DNA from: Chitinivibrionales bacterium
GTDB taxonomy: Bacteria; Fibrobacterota; Chitinivibrionia; Chitinivibrionales; JANQEN01
Direction: 5' to 3'
Assembly (NCBI GenBank): GCA_030593665.1
Contig: JAUVGS010000009.1
Location: 1 to 13,433, forward strand
Length of the DNA: 13,433 bases
Positions 5,792 through 13,433 of this stretch are shown here, one piece after another (the stretch's first letter is position 1; the number at the start of each line of letters is the position of its first letter). Position numbers and translations under genes: made by a program. The notes beneath the pieces were generated by a model. The model had not been told where the DNA came from. It worked only from the letters and a program-made list of their open reading frames with translations, and did no database searches.

Positions 5792-8700
5792 TTAAAATGC
5801 TAAGTTAATACCTAAAAAACCGGAACGAGCCTGCGGATAGGTTCCGCGATCTATACTAACATCAGAATACTGATTTTTCTCTGAACCAGCACCGGATTCT
5901 TCGTATTCACCTTTGCCGATTTCAGGATCCAGCCCCGAGTAGCGTGTCAAAGTAAGCAGGTTCTGTGCTCCAATATAAATCCTGAATTTGGATATTTTAA
6001 GTTTCTCAATTATTCTTTTAGGCAGTGAATAGCCAAGCTGCAGGGATTTAATCCGAATATAGGAACCATCCTCTACAAACCTGTCGGATACCCGACCGTT
6101 GAAGTTAGGGTCTTTCTGGTTCAAACGGGCAAGGTTTGGATCATTGGTAGTGCCCGGTCCAGTCCAGCGGTCAAGCATTCTTCTGTCAAGATTAAAGGCT
6201 GCAGTATTGTCATCGGTGGTATAACGTGTCGCATTGTAAATGTCGTTGCCGTAAGTACCCTGAAGAAAAATACCAAGATCAAAATTTTTATACGTAAAAT
6301 TTGTAGTAAGACCAAAAATAAAATCGGGGTGTGGACTGCCGATGTAATCTTTATCCAGTACCCCGTCTCCATCTCTGTCCTTGAAGCGGATGTCGCCGGG
6401 TGCCGCATCAGGTTGAAGAAGGTGGTTAACACCTGCTGTGTCTGTGTATGTGTGGGCGTTTACTTCAGCCTGGCTCTGGAACAGTCCATCCGTTAAATAG
6501 CCATAGAACGAACCGATCGGTTCTCCAACTGCTGTTCTAACTATATTTCCCCTATTTCTGACATTGACACCCATTATCGGCTCATTAGCGGAGCCAAGAC
6601 TGATAACTTTATTCCTATAAGTTGAGAAATTTGCACCGATATCAACGGTTAATTCTTTTTTGTTTCCTTTGTAATTGAGAAGAAAATCAAATCCCTTGTT
6701 TTCGACTTCACCTTTATTCGTAATCGGAGCTATCTGCAGTCCAACATGCGAAGATATGGGGGATTGAGTTAGCATATCCTTTGTTTTTTTATTGAAGTAA
6801 TCTCCGATGAATTCAAGTTTCCCCTCAAATATTTCGAGGTCAAGGCCAATGTTGTAGTCGCTTGTACTCTCCCAGTGTATTTCCGGATTACCCGCACTGA
6901 GAAAGGTAGTGCCGTCTTCAATACTATTATTAAATGGATATTTGTGACCATTGGAACTTAATGTGGTATAAGGGTAATCATTATCGAGTTCATGATTACC
7001 TATTTTACCCCAGCCTGCGCGTACTTTCAAGTTGGTAATGAAGTCTGCTTTTTCCATAAACTGTTCTTCGGAGAGTCTCCATGCGCCGGACACTGAAGGA
7101 AATTTCCCCCATTTATTTTCAATACCGAAACGAGAAGAACCATCGGCCCTGATAGTCCCCGTAAGGAAATATTTATTGTCATACGCATAGGTGATTCTCC
7201 CAAGGTAGGAGAGCAATGAATTCCCGCCGGAAATACCTGAAACATCTTTGCCGTCTGCTTTGCTCAGAATTGCATCAAGCTCCTGCTGTGACTGATTATT
7301 GCCGGCTATGCCGGATTTCTGGGCACTTAGAGTTTCCCAGAGATTATCTTCCATGGTGGTACCGAGCATTATTTTCAGGTTATGTGCAACCCCCAAAGTT
7401 TGCTCATAGGTGGCGGTGTTTGTAAGATTCCAGGAGATTTTTTTATCATATTTTCTGCGTACTGTAGCAGTAGTAACCTTCTCTGTTGGACCGAGGTCGT
7501 ATATAGGAAAAAATCTGTAGTTGTCAAGATAGTCATAATTGATACCAAAAGCTATATGGTAGGTTACCAAACCTGCAATAGAGACATCGGCGTATATATC
7601 ACCGTTAAATCTATTATCCTTATCAGTATCATACTGATGTTTTATAACGCCAACGGGATTATTTACATCTGTGGTGTATTTTGGTGAGACAAGTTTCCCT
7701 GTCGCATCTTTCGGAGTTGAAGCAGGATCTATCATTAATGCGGTGGATACAACGCTATTCCATTCATCCGTTTCGTTTGCCTTGTTGTTAAGCATATTCG
7801 CAAATCCAAAAGTATTTCCAACTGATAGCCAGTCATAAATTTTTGCGTCTGTATTAGCCCTGACTGTTATTTTTCTGTAATCAGATCCTTTAATAATCCC
7901 TTTCTGACCAAAATATCCGAAACTTAGAAAATATTTGAGAACATCGGTACCGTTCATAACAGAGATACTATGATTTTGCATTATTGCGTACTCATTTATT
8001 ACTTCATCATACCAGTCTGTTCCTTTTCCTAAAAGAGAGGGGTTTTCAAGTCCGGACTGAACGGGGTTTCCCGCTGCCCGCTGAGCTTCGTTATTAAGCA
8101 TAGCCCACTCTCGGGCAGAACACATGTTTGGTTTCTTTTGAGGGAACTGAGCGCCACCATAGGCATCATAGGAAATTATTTTCTGACCATCTTTGGCTTT
8201 TTTTGTGGTGACCAGTACAACACCGTTAGCTCCGCGAGTTCCATAAATGGCTGTAGCGGATGCATCCTTAAGGACAGTTATATTTTCAATATCGCCGGGA
8301 TTTAGATGATTAATAGTTGATGTAGGAATTCCATCAACGACATAGAGAGGGTCACTATTATTAATAGTACCAACTCCGCGGATTCTAACTGATAAAGCTT
8401 TACCTGGAGCGCCACTATTCTGTGTCACAAAGACACCGGCGGCTTTTCCCTGAAGAGCTTGTTCAATGCTGAATCCTGCAGATTTACTAAGATCTTCTGC
8501 TTCAATTGTGGAGACTGCTCCGGTCAGATCACTTTTCTTTGTAGTACCATACCCTATAACAACCATTTTATCCAACGTAAAAACATCTTTAGCAAGCTCT
8601 ACATTAATCAAAGTTTGATCATCAATGACAACTTTCCAAGTGGTATATCCCGGAAGTAAATAAATCAGTATTTCGCTCTCATCAGTAACGTCTATTGAGT

Positions 8701-9241
8701 AGCTTCCCTTTTCATCCGATGTGGTTCTTATTTCAGCGCCTCTAACTTTGACGGTTACGCCGGTTACCGGGCTCCCTGTTTCTGAGTCTGTGATAGTTCC
8801 CGTAATTGTATGAGTGGGCACGGTTATTTCCTCTTCTGCCGGCACTTCACTTATTTTAAGACTATCCTCTACCGCCGCTTCACTTTGAACTGAACTATCC
8901 GCAGCTACCACTTCACTTTTCGTAGAACTATCCTCTGCTGCAGGACCGTCATCCAACGTTTTTTCTTGTACTGCCGGGCTTTCTTTTTCAGCGTTTTCCT
9001 CTGCTGTCCGACCGGCGTCGGCAGGTTTTTTTTCAGCTTCCGGATCGATTTCTTCAGATTTTTCTTCAGTTGCCTGACTGCCTTCCTCCGATTCCTCTTT
9101 TGTCTGAGTCTTTTCCTCAGCAGTATCTATTGTTCCTGACTCCGATTGGGAGGGCGCGGTTGATTCCTGACTATATGCGCGTCCTGCAAATAACAATCCT
9201 GCAATCATCATAATAAAAAACCTAAATCGAACTGAATTCAT
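5792..9241 (-). CDS. SusC/RagA-family TonB-linked outer-membrane transporter
   Basis: 1149 residues. The signal peptide (MNSVRFRFFIMMIAGLLFAGRAYSQ) ends near residue 25. Residues about 26-138 are an acidic Glu/Ser/Ala-rich linker, then a carboxypeptidase-regulatory-like beta-sandwich at 145-217 (ITGTITDSETGSPVTGVTVKVRG). The TonB-box region is about 223-231 (LDKMVVIGYG), followed by the plug domain to about 350 with the SusC signatures VRIRGVGTINNSDPLYVVDG and IENITVLKDASATAIYGTRG. The rest is the 22-stranded barrel, ending in GINLAF with a terminal Phe as usual for outer-membrane proteins. It imports substrate captured by SusD, powered by TonB-ExbBD. The upstream AGGA is about 10 nt from ATG. 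First gene of its operon; divergent to parE. No frameshift seen. Confidence 0.95.
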   Translation of the reverse strand: MNSVRFRFFIMMIAGLLFAGRAYSQESTAPSQSESGTIDTAEEKTQTKEESEEGSQATEEKSEEIDPEAEKKPADAGRTAEENAEKESPAVQEKTLDDGPAAEDSSTKSEVVAADSSVQSEAAVEDSLKISEVPAEEEITVPTHTITGTITDSETGSPVTGVTVKVRGAEIRTTSDEKGSYSIDVTDESEILIYLLPGYTTWKVVIDDQTLINVELAKDVFTLDKMVVIGYGTTKKSDLTGAVSTIEAEDLSKSAGFSIEQALQGKAAGVFVTQNSGAPGKALSVRIRGVGTINNSDPLYVVDGIPTSTINHLNPGDIENITVLKDASATAIYGTRGANGVVLVTTKKAKDGQKIISYDAYGGAQFPQKKPNMCSAREWAMLNNEAQRAAGNPVQSGLENPSLLGKGTDWYDEVINEYAIMQNHSISVMNGTDVLKYFLSFGYFGQKGIIKGSDYRKITVRANTDAKIYDWLSVGNTFGFANMLNNKANETDEWNSVVSTALMIDPASTPKDATGKLVSPKYTTDVNNPVGVIKHQYDTDKDNRFNGDIYADVSIAGLVTYHIAFGINYDYLDNYRFFPIYDLGPTEKVTTATVRRKYDKKISWNLTNTATYEQTLGVAHNLKIMLGTTMEDNLWETLSAQKSGIAGNNQSQQELDAILSKADGKDVSGISGGNSLLSYLGRITYAYDNKYFLTGTIRADGSSRFGIENKWGKFPSVSGAWRLSEEQFMEKADFITNLKVRAGWGKIGNHELDNDYPYTTLSSNGHKYPFNNSIEDGTTFLSAGNPEIHWESTSDYNIGLDLEIFEGKLEFIGDYFNKKTKDMLTQSPISSHVGLQIAPITNKGEVENKGFDFLLNYKGNKKELTVDIGANFSTYRNKVISLGSANEPIMGVNVRNRGNIVRTAVGEPIGSFYGYLTDGLFQSQAEVNAHTYTDTAGVNHLLQPDAAPGDIRFKDRDGDGVLDKDYIGSPHPDFIFGLTTNFTYKNFDLGIFLQGTYGNDIYNATRYTTDDNTAAFNLDRRMLDRWTGPGTTNDPNLARLNQKDPNFNGRVSDRFVEDGSYIRIKSLQLGYSLPKRIIEKLKISKFRIYIGAQNLLTLTRYSGLDPEIGKGEYEESGAGSEKNQYSDVSIDRGTYPQARSGFLGINLAF
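8828..9166 (-). other. Acidic low-complexity linker segment of susC
   Basis: Codes for residues 26-138 of the SusC homologue, between the signal peptide cleavage region and the carboxypeptidase-regulatory-like domain. It is dominated by Glu, Ser, Ala, Asp, Lys and Thr with no hydrophobic core. It holds loosely repeated words (EEKTQTKEES, EEKSEEIDPEAEKK, AADSSVQSEAAVEDS, and AEDSSTKSEVV). After export it would lie in the periplasm as a flexible, strongly negative tether. Typical SusC proteins have the carboxypeptidase-like domain almost directly after the signal peptide. Confidence 0.8.
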
Positions 9242-9523
9242 AAGCGCTTGTTCCTACTCGATATAATAAGTTGATAGTATTTTTCTGCTTTTTTTAGTGG
9301 GGGTCAGGAAAAAAGAAACTAGATATAAGTGCGAAGTAAATGCAAGATAAATTTTTCTTTCCATTATCGTTGTGCTGACGCATGGGCTTAAATTATAGGT
9401 GTACGTTCACAGAACACTGAAATTTATAGTATAGGAATTTCCATCAATGTTTTGTATTTGCCTGGATATGACGTTCTATTATCAGAACTCAGTAAAATAA
9501 GCAAAATTGATAATTATAAATCG

Positions 9524-9654
9524 CAAGTTTTTTTCCCTCTATTATCGTCCTCGTCCCTCCTCCTCCTCGTCCTCGGCCCATTTTTTTCACAGTTAATAAG
9601 AAAAACCGAGGACGAGGACGAGAACGAGAACGAAGGACGAGGGATTTTAACTTG
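9524..9654. repeat. 131-bp inverted repeat built from GACGAG-like hexamers
   Basis: The left arm (9524-9576) starts CAAGTT and runs through TCCCTC, TCGTCC and TCCTCC words to CGTCCTCGG. The right arm (9606-9654) is CCGAGGACGAGGACGAGAAC and similar words, then GAGGGATTTTAACTTG, the reverse complement of the left arm's outer end. Arms differ by a few substitutions and a 4-nt length difference; the loop is 29 nt (9577-9605). One strand is almost all pyrimidine in one arm and purine in the other. A fold would be a long, imperfect stem. Comparable short GA/CG hexamer arrays occur as dispersed intergenic repeats in some environmental bacteria, but its role is unknown. Confidence 0.75.
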
Positions 9655-9789
9655 ATAAGAAACAAATACCATTATTAACAATATAGTGTATACCAAATTA
9701 GATTTCACCACCACACCTGCTAATCAACACTTGTTAAAATCCACCATGAGATTTATTTTCAGTATAAAGCAATTCGCCCAACAGGCCTA

Positions 9790-9819
9790 TTGTTATAAAG
9801 ATTCAGCACTTTTCATATA
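9790..9819 (+). promoter_or_regulatory. Candidate parE promoter
   Basis: TTGTTA (9790-9795) and CATATA (9814-9819) with an 18-nt spacer could be a sigma70-like promoter about 62 nt before the parE start. Only moderate matches in AT-rich DNA. Confidence 0.25.
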
Positions 9820-9849
9820 CCGGAGTGGATTTCGAATCAGCTCCGGTGT
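9817..9849 (+). promoter_or_regulatory. Hairpin in the parE leader region
   Basis: ACCGGAG (9819-9825) pairs exactly with CTCCGGT (9841-9847) over a 15-nt loop that itself contains TTCGAA; two further pairs (one T-G) extend the stem to 9817/9849. It ends 32 nt before the parE ATG. It could be a leader hairpin or a dyad operator (symmetry centre near 9833). There is no T-run straight after it, so it is not an intrinsic terminator. Confidence 0.4.
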
Positions 9850-9881
9850 GATAATTGTTCCACTATTTTTCAGGATCACTT

Positions 9882-11681
9882 ATGGCAAAAAGCAAAGAAT
9901 CTGTATATGATGAAAGTAAGATAAAAACGCTGAGTTCACTGGAGCATATTCGTCTGCGTACCGGTATGTATATCGGTCGGCTCGGTGACGGCTCGAACCT
10001 TGATGACGGTATCTACATTTTGCTGAAGGAAGTTATCGACAATTCGGTTGATGAATATATCATGGGATACGGGAAAAAGATTGATATTAAACTGAAGAAC
10101 GATTCGATAAGTATTCGTGACTATGGCCGTGGTATCCCTCTTGGCAAAGTGGTTGAGTGCGTTTCCGTTATCAATACCGGTGCAAAGTACAACGATGATG
10201 TCTTTCAGTTCTCAGTCGGTCTCAACGGAGTCGGCACCAAGGCGGCAAATGCATTATCATCCCATTTTATGGTCTCTGCGTTTCGGGAAGGGAAATTCAG
10301 TGAAGCTTCTTTTATCCGGGGAAAATTGAAGTCGAAAAAGACCGGAAAAGCTGCAAACCAGCCCAACGGCACCTATGTTGAATTTATTCCCGATTCCGAC
10401 ATTTTCGATGAATATACATTCAATCCTGAATTTATTGAGCAGCGGTTATGGAACTACGCGTATCTCAATGGCGGACTACGGCTCTATCTCAACAACCAGA
10501 AGTTCGAATCAAAGAACGGACTGTATGACTTACTTATATCGGAAGTCGGCGAGGATACGGTCTATGAAATCGGGCATTATAAAAACAAGCAGCTCGAATT
10601 CGCCTTTACCCATACGAGGAGTTACGGCGAGACCTATTTCTCTTTTGTTAACGGCCAGTTCACCAGTGACGGCGGCACCCACCAGAGTGCATTCCGTGAA
10701 GGAATACTCAAGGGGGTGAATGAATTCTTTAAGAAAAACTTCTCCGGTGTTGATGTTCGTGAAGGGTTTGTCGGCGTTGTTGCGATAAAACTGAAATCCC
10801 CGGTTTTTGAGAGTCAGACGAAAAACAAGCTGGGAAATACCGAAATCCGCAGTTGGGTAGTATCTGAAGTACGCTCTGCCGTAGTCGATTTTCTCCATAA
10901 AAACAGGAATGCCGCTCAGGAGCTGGAAAAGAAAATTGTAAGCAACGAACGCCTCCGCAAAGAGCTTAACACGGTTAAAAAAGAGGCGAAAGAGGCTGCA
11001 AAAAAAATTGCGATTAAAATACCCAATCTTAAAGACTGTAAATATCATCTGGAGGACGGGAAGAAGGGTGAAGAATCAACCATCTTTATTACTGAAGGAC
11101 AATCCGCATCCGGCTCAATGGTCTCCTCCCGTGACCCGAACACGCAGGCTATCTTTTCACTCAGGGGAAAGCCGCAGAACTCTTTCGGTAAAGGCAAAGC
11201 AGCCATTTATAAAAATGAAGAGTTGTACAGCATGATGATGGCGCTGGGTATTGAAGATAATGTCGAACATCTCCGTTATGCCAGGATCGTTATCGCAACC
11301 GATGCTGATTACGATGGATTCCATATACGGAACCTGTTGCTTACTTTTTTTCTCAACTACTTTGAGGAACTTGTTATCGCTAACCGGGTGTACATTCTCG
11401 AAACACCGCTCTTTCGGGTCCGGAATAAAAAGGAAACCAGGTATTGTTACACGGAAAAGGAAAAAAATGCCGCGGTTAATGAGATATCCTCACCGGAAAT
11501 TACCCGGTTTAAAGGTCTGGGAGAGATCTCGCCAAAAGAATTCGGCCAATTTATTGATGGCAGCATGCGCCTTATCGATATTAATGTCCGCTCAATAAAA
11601 ACCGTTCCGACAACACTGGAATTTTACATGGGGAAGAACACCCCTGAACGTCGTGATTATATCATGGAGAACCTTGTCTAA
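9882..11681 (+). CDS. parE: DNA topoisomerase IV subunit B (ParE; GyrB-type ATPase)
   Basis: 599 residues from the ATG at 9882, chosen over an in-frame ATG at 9855 because AGGA lies 6 nt upstream and MAKSKE fits the family. The GHKL ATPase site is complete: Glu50 and Asn54 in KEVIDNSVDE, DYGRGIP at 80-86, and GLNGVGTKAANALS at 113-126. The transducer has the QTK loop at 312-314. The Toprim domain has TEGQSASGS (Glu405), ATDADYDGFHIR (Asp474, 476, 478, metal binding) and RFKGLGEIS at 542-550. The length, without the large E. coli GyrB insertion, fits ParE. With ParC it decatenates replicated chromosomes. An oddity is Gln407 where EGDSA is common. Overlap with parC by one base (TAATG) suggests coupled translation. 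Confidence 0.93.
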   Translation: MAKSKESVYDESKIKTLSSLEHIRLRTGMYIGRLGDGSNLDDGIYILLKEVIDNSVDEYIMGYGKKIDIKLKNDSISIRDYGRGIPLGKVVECVSVINTGAKYNDDVFQFSVGLNGVGTKAANALSSHFMVSAFREGKFSEASFIRGKLKSKKTGKAANQPNGTYVEFIPDSDIFDEYTFNPEFIEQRLWNYAYLNGGLRLYLNNQKFESKNGLYDLLISEVGEDTVYEIGHYKNKQLEFAFTHTRSYGETYFSFVNGQFTSDGGTHQSAFREGILKGVNEFFKKNFSGVDVREGFVGVVAIKLKSPVFESQTKNKLGNTEIRSWVVSEVRSAVVDFLHKNRNAAQELEKKIVSNERLRKELNTVKKEAKEAAKKIAIKIPNLKDCKYHLEDGKKGEESTIFITEGQSASGSMVSSRDPNTQAIFSLRGKPQNSFGKGKAAIYKNEELYSMMMALGIEDNVEHLRYARIVIATDADYDGFHIRNLLLTFFLNYFEELVIANRVYILETPLFRVRNKKETRYCYTEKEKNAAVNEISSPEITRFKGLGEISPKEFGQFIDGSMRLIDINVRSIKTVPTTLEFYMGKNTPERRDYIMENLV

Positions 11682-13433
11682 TGGCTTATGTAAACAAAGT
11701 GTTTAATAAAAATTTTCTCGAATATGCTTCTTATGTTATTAAAGACCGCGCTATCCCGCATATTGATGACGGATTGAAGCCGGTGCAGCGCAGAATAATG
11801 CATTCCCTGAGCGAAATGGATGATGGTAAATTTAATAAAGTAGCCAATGTCGTGGGCCACACCATGAAATATCACCCTCACGGCGATGCGTCAATCTATT
11901 CCGCACTCGTGGTGCTTGCCAATAAAGACCTGTTTATAGATAAACAGGGAAACTTCGGTAACATTTTTACCGGTGATCCTGCTTCAGCCGCGCGATACAT
12001 AGAGTGCCGGCTTCTGCCGCTCGCAAAAGAAGTACTTATCAACCCGCCGATCACCGAGTACAATGAGTCCTACGACGGTCGCAACAAAGAACCTGTTACT
12101 TTCCCGGCAAAAATTCCTGTTGTCCTGGTGCAGGGGGCAGAAGGTATTGCGGTGGGTATGGCTACCAAGATACTCCCGCATAATTTTATAGAGGTTCTTG
12201 AAGCCGTTCGCGCAAATCTGGAAAATGATCAGCTTCTGCTTTTCCCGGATTTTCCCACCGGCGGCCTTGCCGATGTTTCTGAATACGAGGATGGCAATGG
12301 CAAAATTCTTGTCCGCGCAAAGCTTGATACAAAGGACCCTAAAAAAATTGTTGTACGCGAGCTGCCGTTCGGTACTACCACGGAAAGCCTTATCAATTCG
12401 ATTGAGGCTGCCGCAAAGAAAAACAAGATAAAAATCTCAAGCATCAGCGACTTCAGTACGGACCACGTTGAAATTGAGATAAAACTTGCGCGTGGCATTC
12501 ATACCCGCGACACGGTTGATGCACTCTTTGCATTTACTGACTGTGAATCGTCAATTAGTATTAACCTTCTCGTTATTAAGGAAGACCAGCCTGTCCAGAT
12601 GACCGTCAGTGAAGTGATTCAATACTATGCTCAGAAACTGACCGATATCCTCAGGGCAGAACTAAAACTTGAAGAAGGAGAGCTGAACAATAAGCTCCAT
12701 GCTAAAACACTTGAGCAGATATTCGTTGAAGAGCGTATCTATAAAAAAATAGAAAAAATGAAGACACGCGAATCCGTGATTAACGCAGTTGTAACGGGCT
12801 TTGAACCATTCGCCGACCGGATCAAGCGTGAAGTCACTACCGATGATGTTGAACGTCTCCTTAAAATCCCAATCAGACGCATATCACTCTATGATATCAA
12901 TAAAGCAAAAAAAGAGATGGACGAAATTAATTCCCGGCTGAAAGAAATAAAAAAACACCTTGCCAATCTTGTCAAGTATGCCATCTCTTTTCTTGACCGT
13001 GTCATTAATAAATACAAAGACCAGCATGAGCGCAAGACGGAAATTGTCTCCTTTGACAAAGTCGATGTCCGTGAAGCGGCGCAGCGTAATCTTAAATTAA
13101 AATATGATAAGAATACCGGCTACCTCGGCTATGAAGTCGGCGGTAACGTTCTCTTTGATGTATCACAATATGACCGGGTACTTGTCATTCGCAAGACCGG
13201 TGTATACACGGTTATGGACGCTCCGGACAAATTCTTTGTTGACAAAGGCATGTGGTACTGCGGATTCATGGATGAAAAGACAACTGCCGATACTATCTTT
13301 ACCGTTCTATTCAAAAACGACACAACCGGCTATCCCTATATCAAACGATGCAAGATCGAAAAATTCATCCTCAATAAAGGCTACTCAATAATCCCGGATA
13401 AATGTACCCTTATGAAACTCACTATTGACCAAG
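11681..13433 (+). CDS. parC: DNA topoisomerase IV subunit A (ParC; partial, runs off the right edge)
   Basis: 584 codons visible from ATG 11681, whose A is the last base of the parE stop. The breakage-reunion domain is clear: DGLKPVQRRIMHSL at 30-43, KYHPHGDASIY at 63-73, and the active-site Tyr106 in ASAARYIECR. It is followed by the tower region and a coiled coil rich in Lys/Glu at about 405-450. From about 455 the chain (NLKLKYDKNTGYLGYEV, VLVIRKTGVYTV, then FFVDKGMWYCGFMDE) matches the beta-rich C-terminal domain of Bacteroidota-type ParC rather than the GyrA pinwheel with its GyrA-box. It cuts and passes DNA together with ParE. The position matching the quinolone-binding Ser of E. coli GyrA (Ser83) is Ala70, and Asp87 is Ser74. 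The HPHGDAS form is, to my knowledge, normal for this ParC group. Confidence 0.93.
   Translation, partial: MAYVNKVFNKNFLEYASYVIKDRAIPHIDDGLKPVQRRIMHSLSEMDDGKFNKVANVVGHTMKYHPHGDASIYSALVVLANKDLFIDKQGNFGNIFTGDPASAARYIECRLLPLAKEVLINPPITEYNESYDGRNKEPVTFPAKIPVVLVQGAEGIAVGMATKILPHNFIEVLEAVRANLENDQLLLFPDFPTGGLADVSEYEDGNGKILVRAKLDTKDPKKIVVRELPFGTTTESLINSIEAAAKKNKIKISSISDFSTDHVEIEIKLARGIHTRDTVDALFAFTDCESSISINLLVIKEDQPVQMTVSEVIQYYAQKLTDILRAELKLEEGELNNKLHAKTLEQIFVEERIYKKIEKMKTRESVINAVVTGFEPFADRIKREVTTDDVERLLKIPIRRISLYDINKAKKEMDEINSRLKEIKKHLANLVKYAISFLDRVINKYKDQHERKTEIVSFDKVDVREAAQRNLKLKYDKNTGYLGYEVGGNVLFDVSQYDRVLVIRKTGVYTVMDAPDKFFVDKGMWYCGFMDEKTTADTIFTVLFKNDTTGYPYIKRCKIEKFILNKGYSIIPDKCTLMKLTIDQ

Larger units (their letters stand above)
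9242..9881. other. Divergent intergenic region between susC and parE, 640 bp
   Basis: No credible gene is present. The two overlapping frames around 9452-9714 are by-products of the GACGAG repeat. The left part (9242-9523) is AT-rich and must hold the susC promoter, but I could not fix -35/-10 or Bacteroidota-type -33/-7 elements. The middle holds the 131-bp inverted repeat 9524-9654. The right part (9655-9881) holds a candidate parE promoter and a leader hairpin. Confidence 0.6.

Noticed and set aside
9242..9249. AAGCGCTT palindrome next to the susC start, similar to the core of LacI-family operators
   Set aside because: Only 8 bp with no symmetric flanks, and it lies against the start codon.
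9452..9714. Two small overlapping frames (67 and 66 residues) with Ser- or Glu/Asp-rich runs
   Set aside because: Their compositions are a direct by-product of the hexamer inverted repeat 9524-9654 read on each strand.
10530..11048. 172-residue open frame on the minus strand within parE
   Set aside because: Antisense of a clearly conserved gene; no recognisable domain and no ribosome-binding site argument.

Overview
The window looks like a chromosomal segment of a Gram-negative bacterium of the Fibrobacterota-Chlorobiota-Bacteroidota (FCB) superphylum. The reasons are an adjacent SusC/SusD outer-membrane pair, surface-type lipoproteins with PKD and Ig-like domains, Listeria-Bacteroides (InlB-type) repeats, and a topoisomerase IV whose ParE and ParC resemble the Bacteroidota type. 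Several genes have clear purine-rich Shine-Dalgarno sequences (for example AGGAGG before hicB). Such sites are often weak in classical Bacteroidia, so a non-Bacteroidia FCB lineage such as a Fibrobacterota relative is possible. That placement is inference, not proof.

Layout. Positions 1-9241 are read from the minus strand. In transcription order they hold a SusC/RagA TonB-linked transporter (9241-5792), a SusD/RagB lipoprotein (5768-4302, 23 bp after susC), a HicB-HicA toxin-antitoxin pair (3989-3553, ATGA overlap), a PKD-domain surface protein with a long Ile/Val-Asp-Thr repeat tract (3153-1918), and a partial Ig plus InlB-type repeat surface protein that leaves the left edge (1745-1). Positions 9882-13433 are read from the plus strand and hold parE and parC of topoisomerase IV, joined by a TAATG overlap; parC leaves the right edge. 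The 640 bp between susC and parE is a divergent intergenic region.

How the genes may work together. SusC and SusD should form an outer-membrane 'pedal-bin' importer for an oligosaccharide or peptide. No glycoside hydrolase, sensor or sigma/anti-sigma gene is visible, so the substrate is unknown. The PKD and Ig/InlB proteins, both apparently secreted and lying downstream on the same strand, could be surface binding or adhesion partners of this locus. The HicBA pair and the repeats around it look like an accessory insertion between susCD and those surface genes. parEC is a housekeeping operon unrelated to the locus.

The non-coding DNA is rich in structure: a 34-bp near-perfect palindrome after susD, a possible decayed insertion-sequence end next to it, a roughly 170-bp palindromic (MITE/REP-like) element after hicA, and a 131-bp inverted repeat of GACGAG-like hexamers between susC and parE. 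Three of the minus-strand proteins carry repeat or low-complexity expansions: InlB-type repeats, the IIDT tract, and an acidic linker at the SusC N-terminus. I do not see a clearly new defence or biosynthetic system. The most unusual items are the IIDT tract, the SusC acidic linker and the GACGAG inverted repeat.
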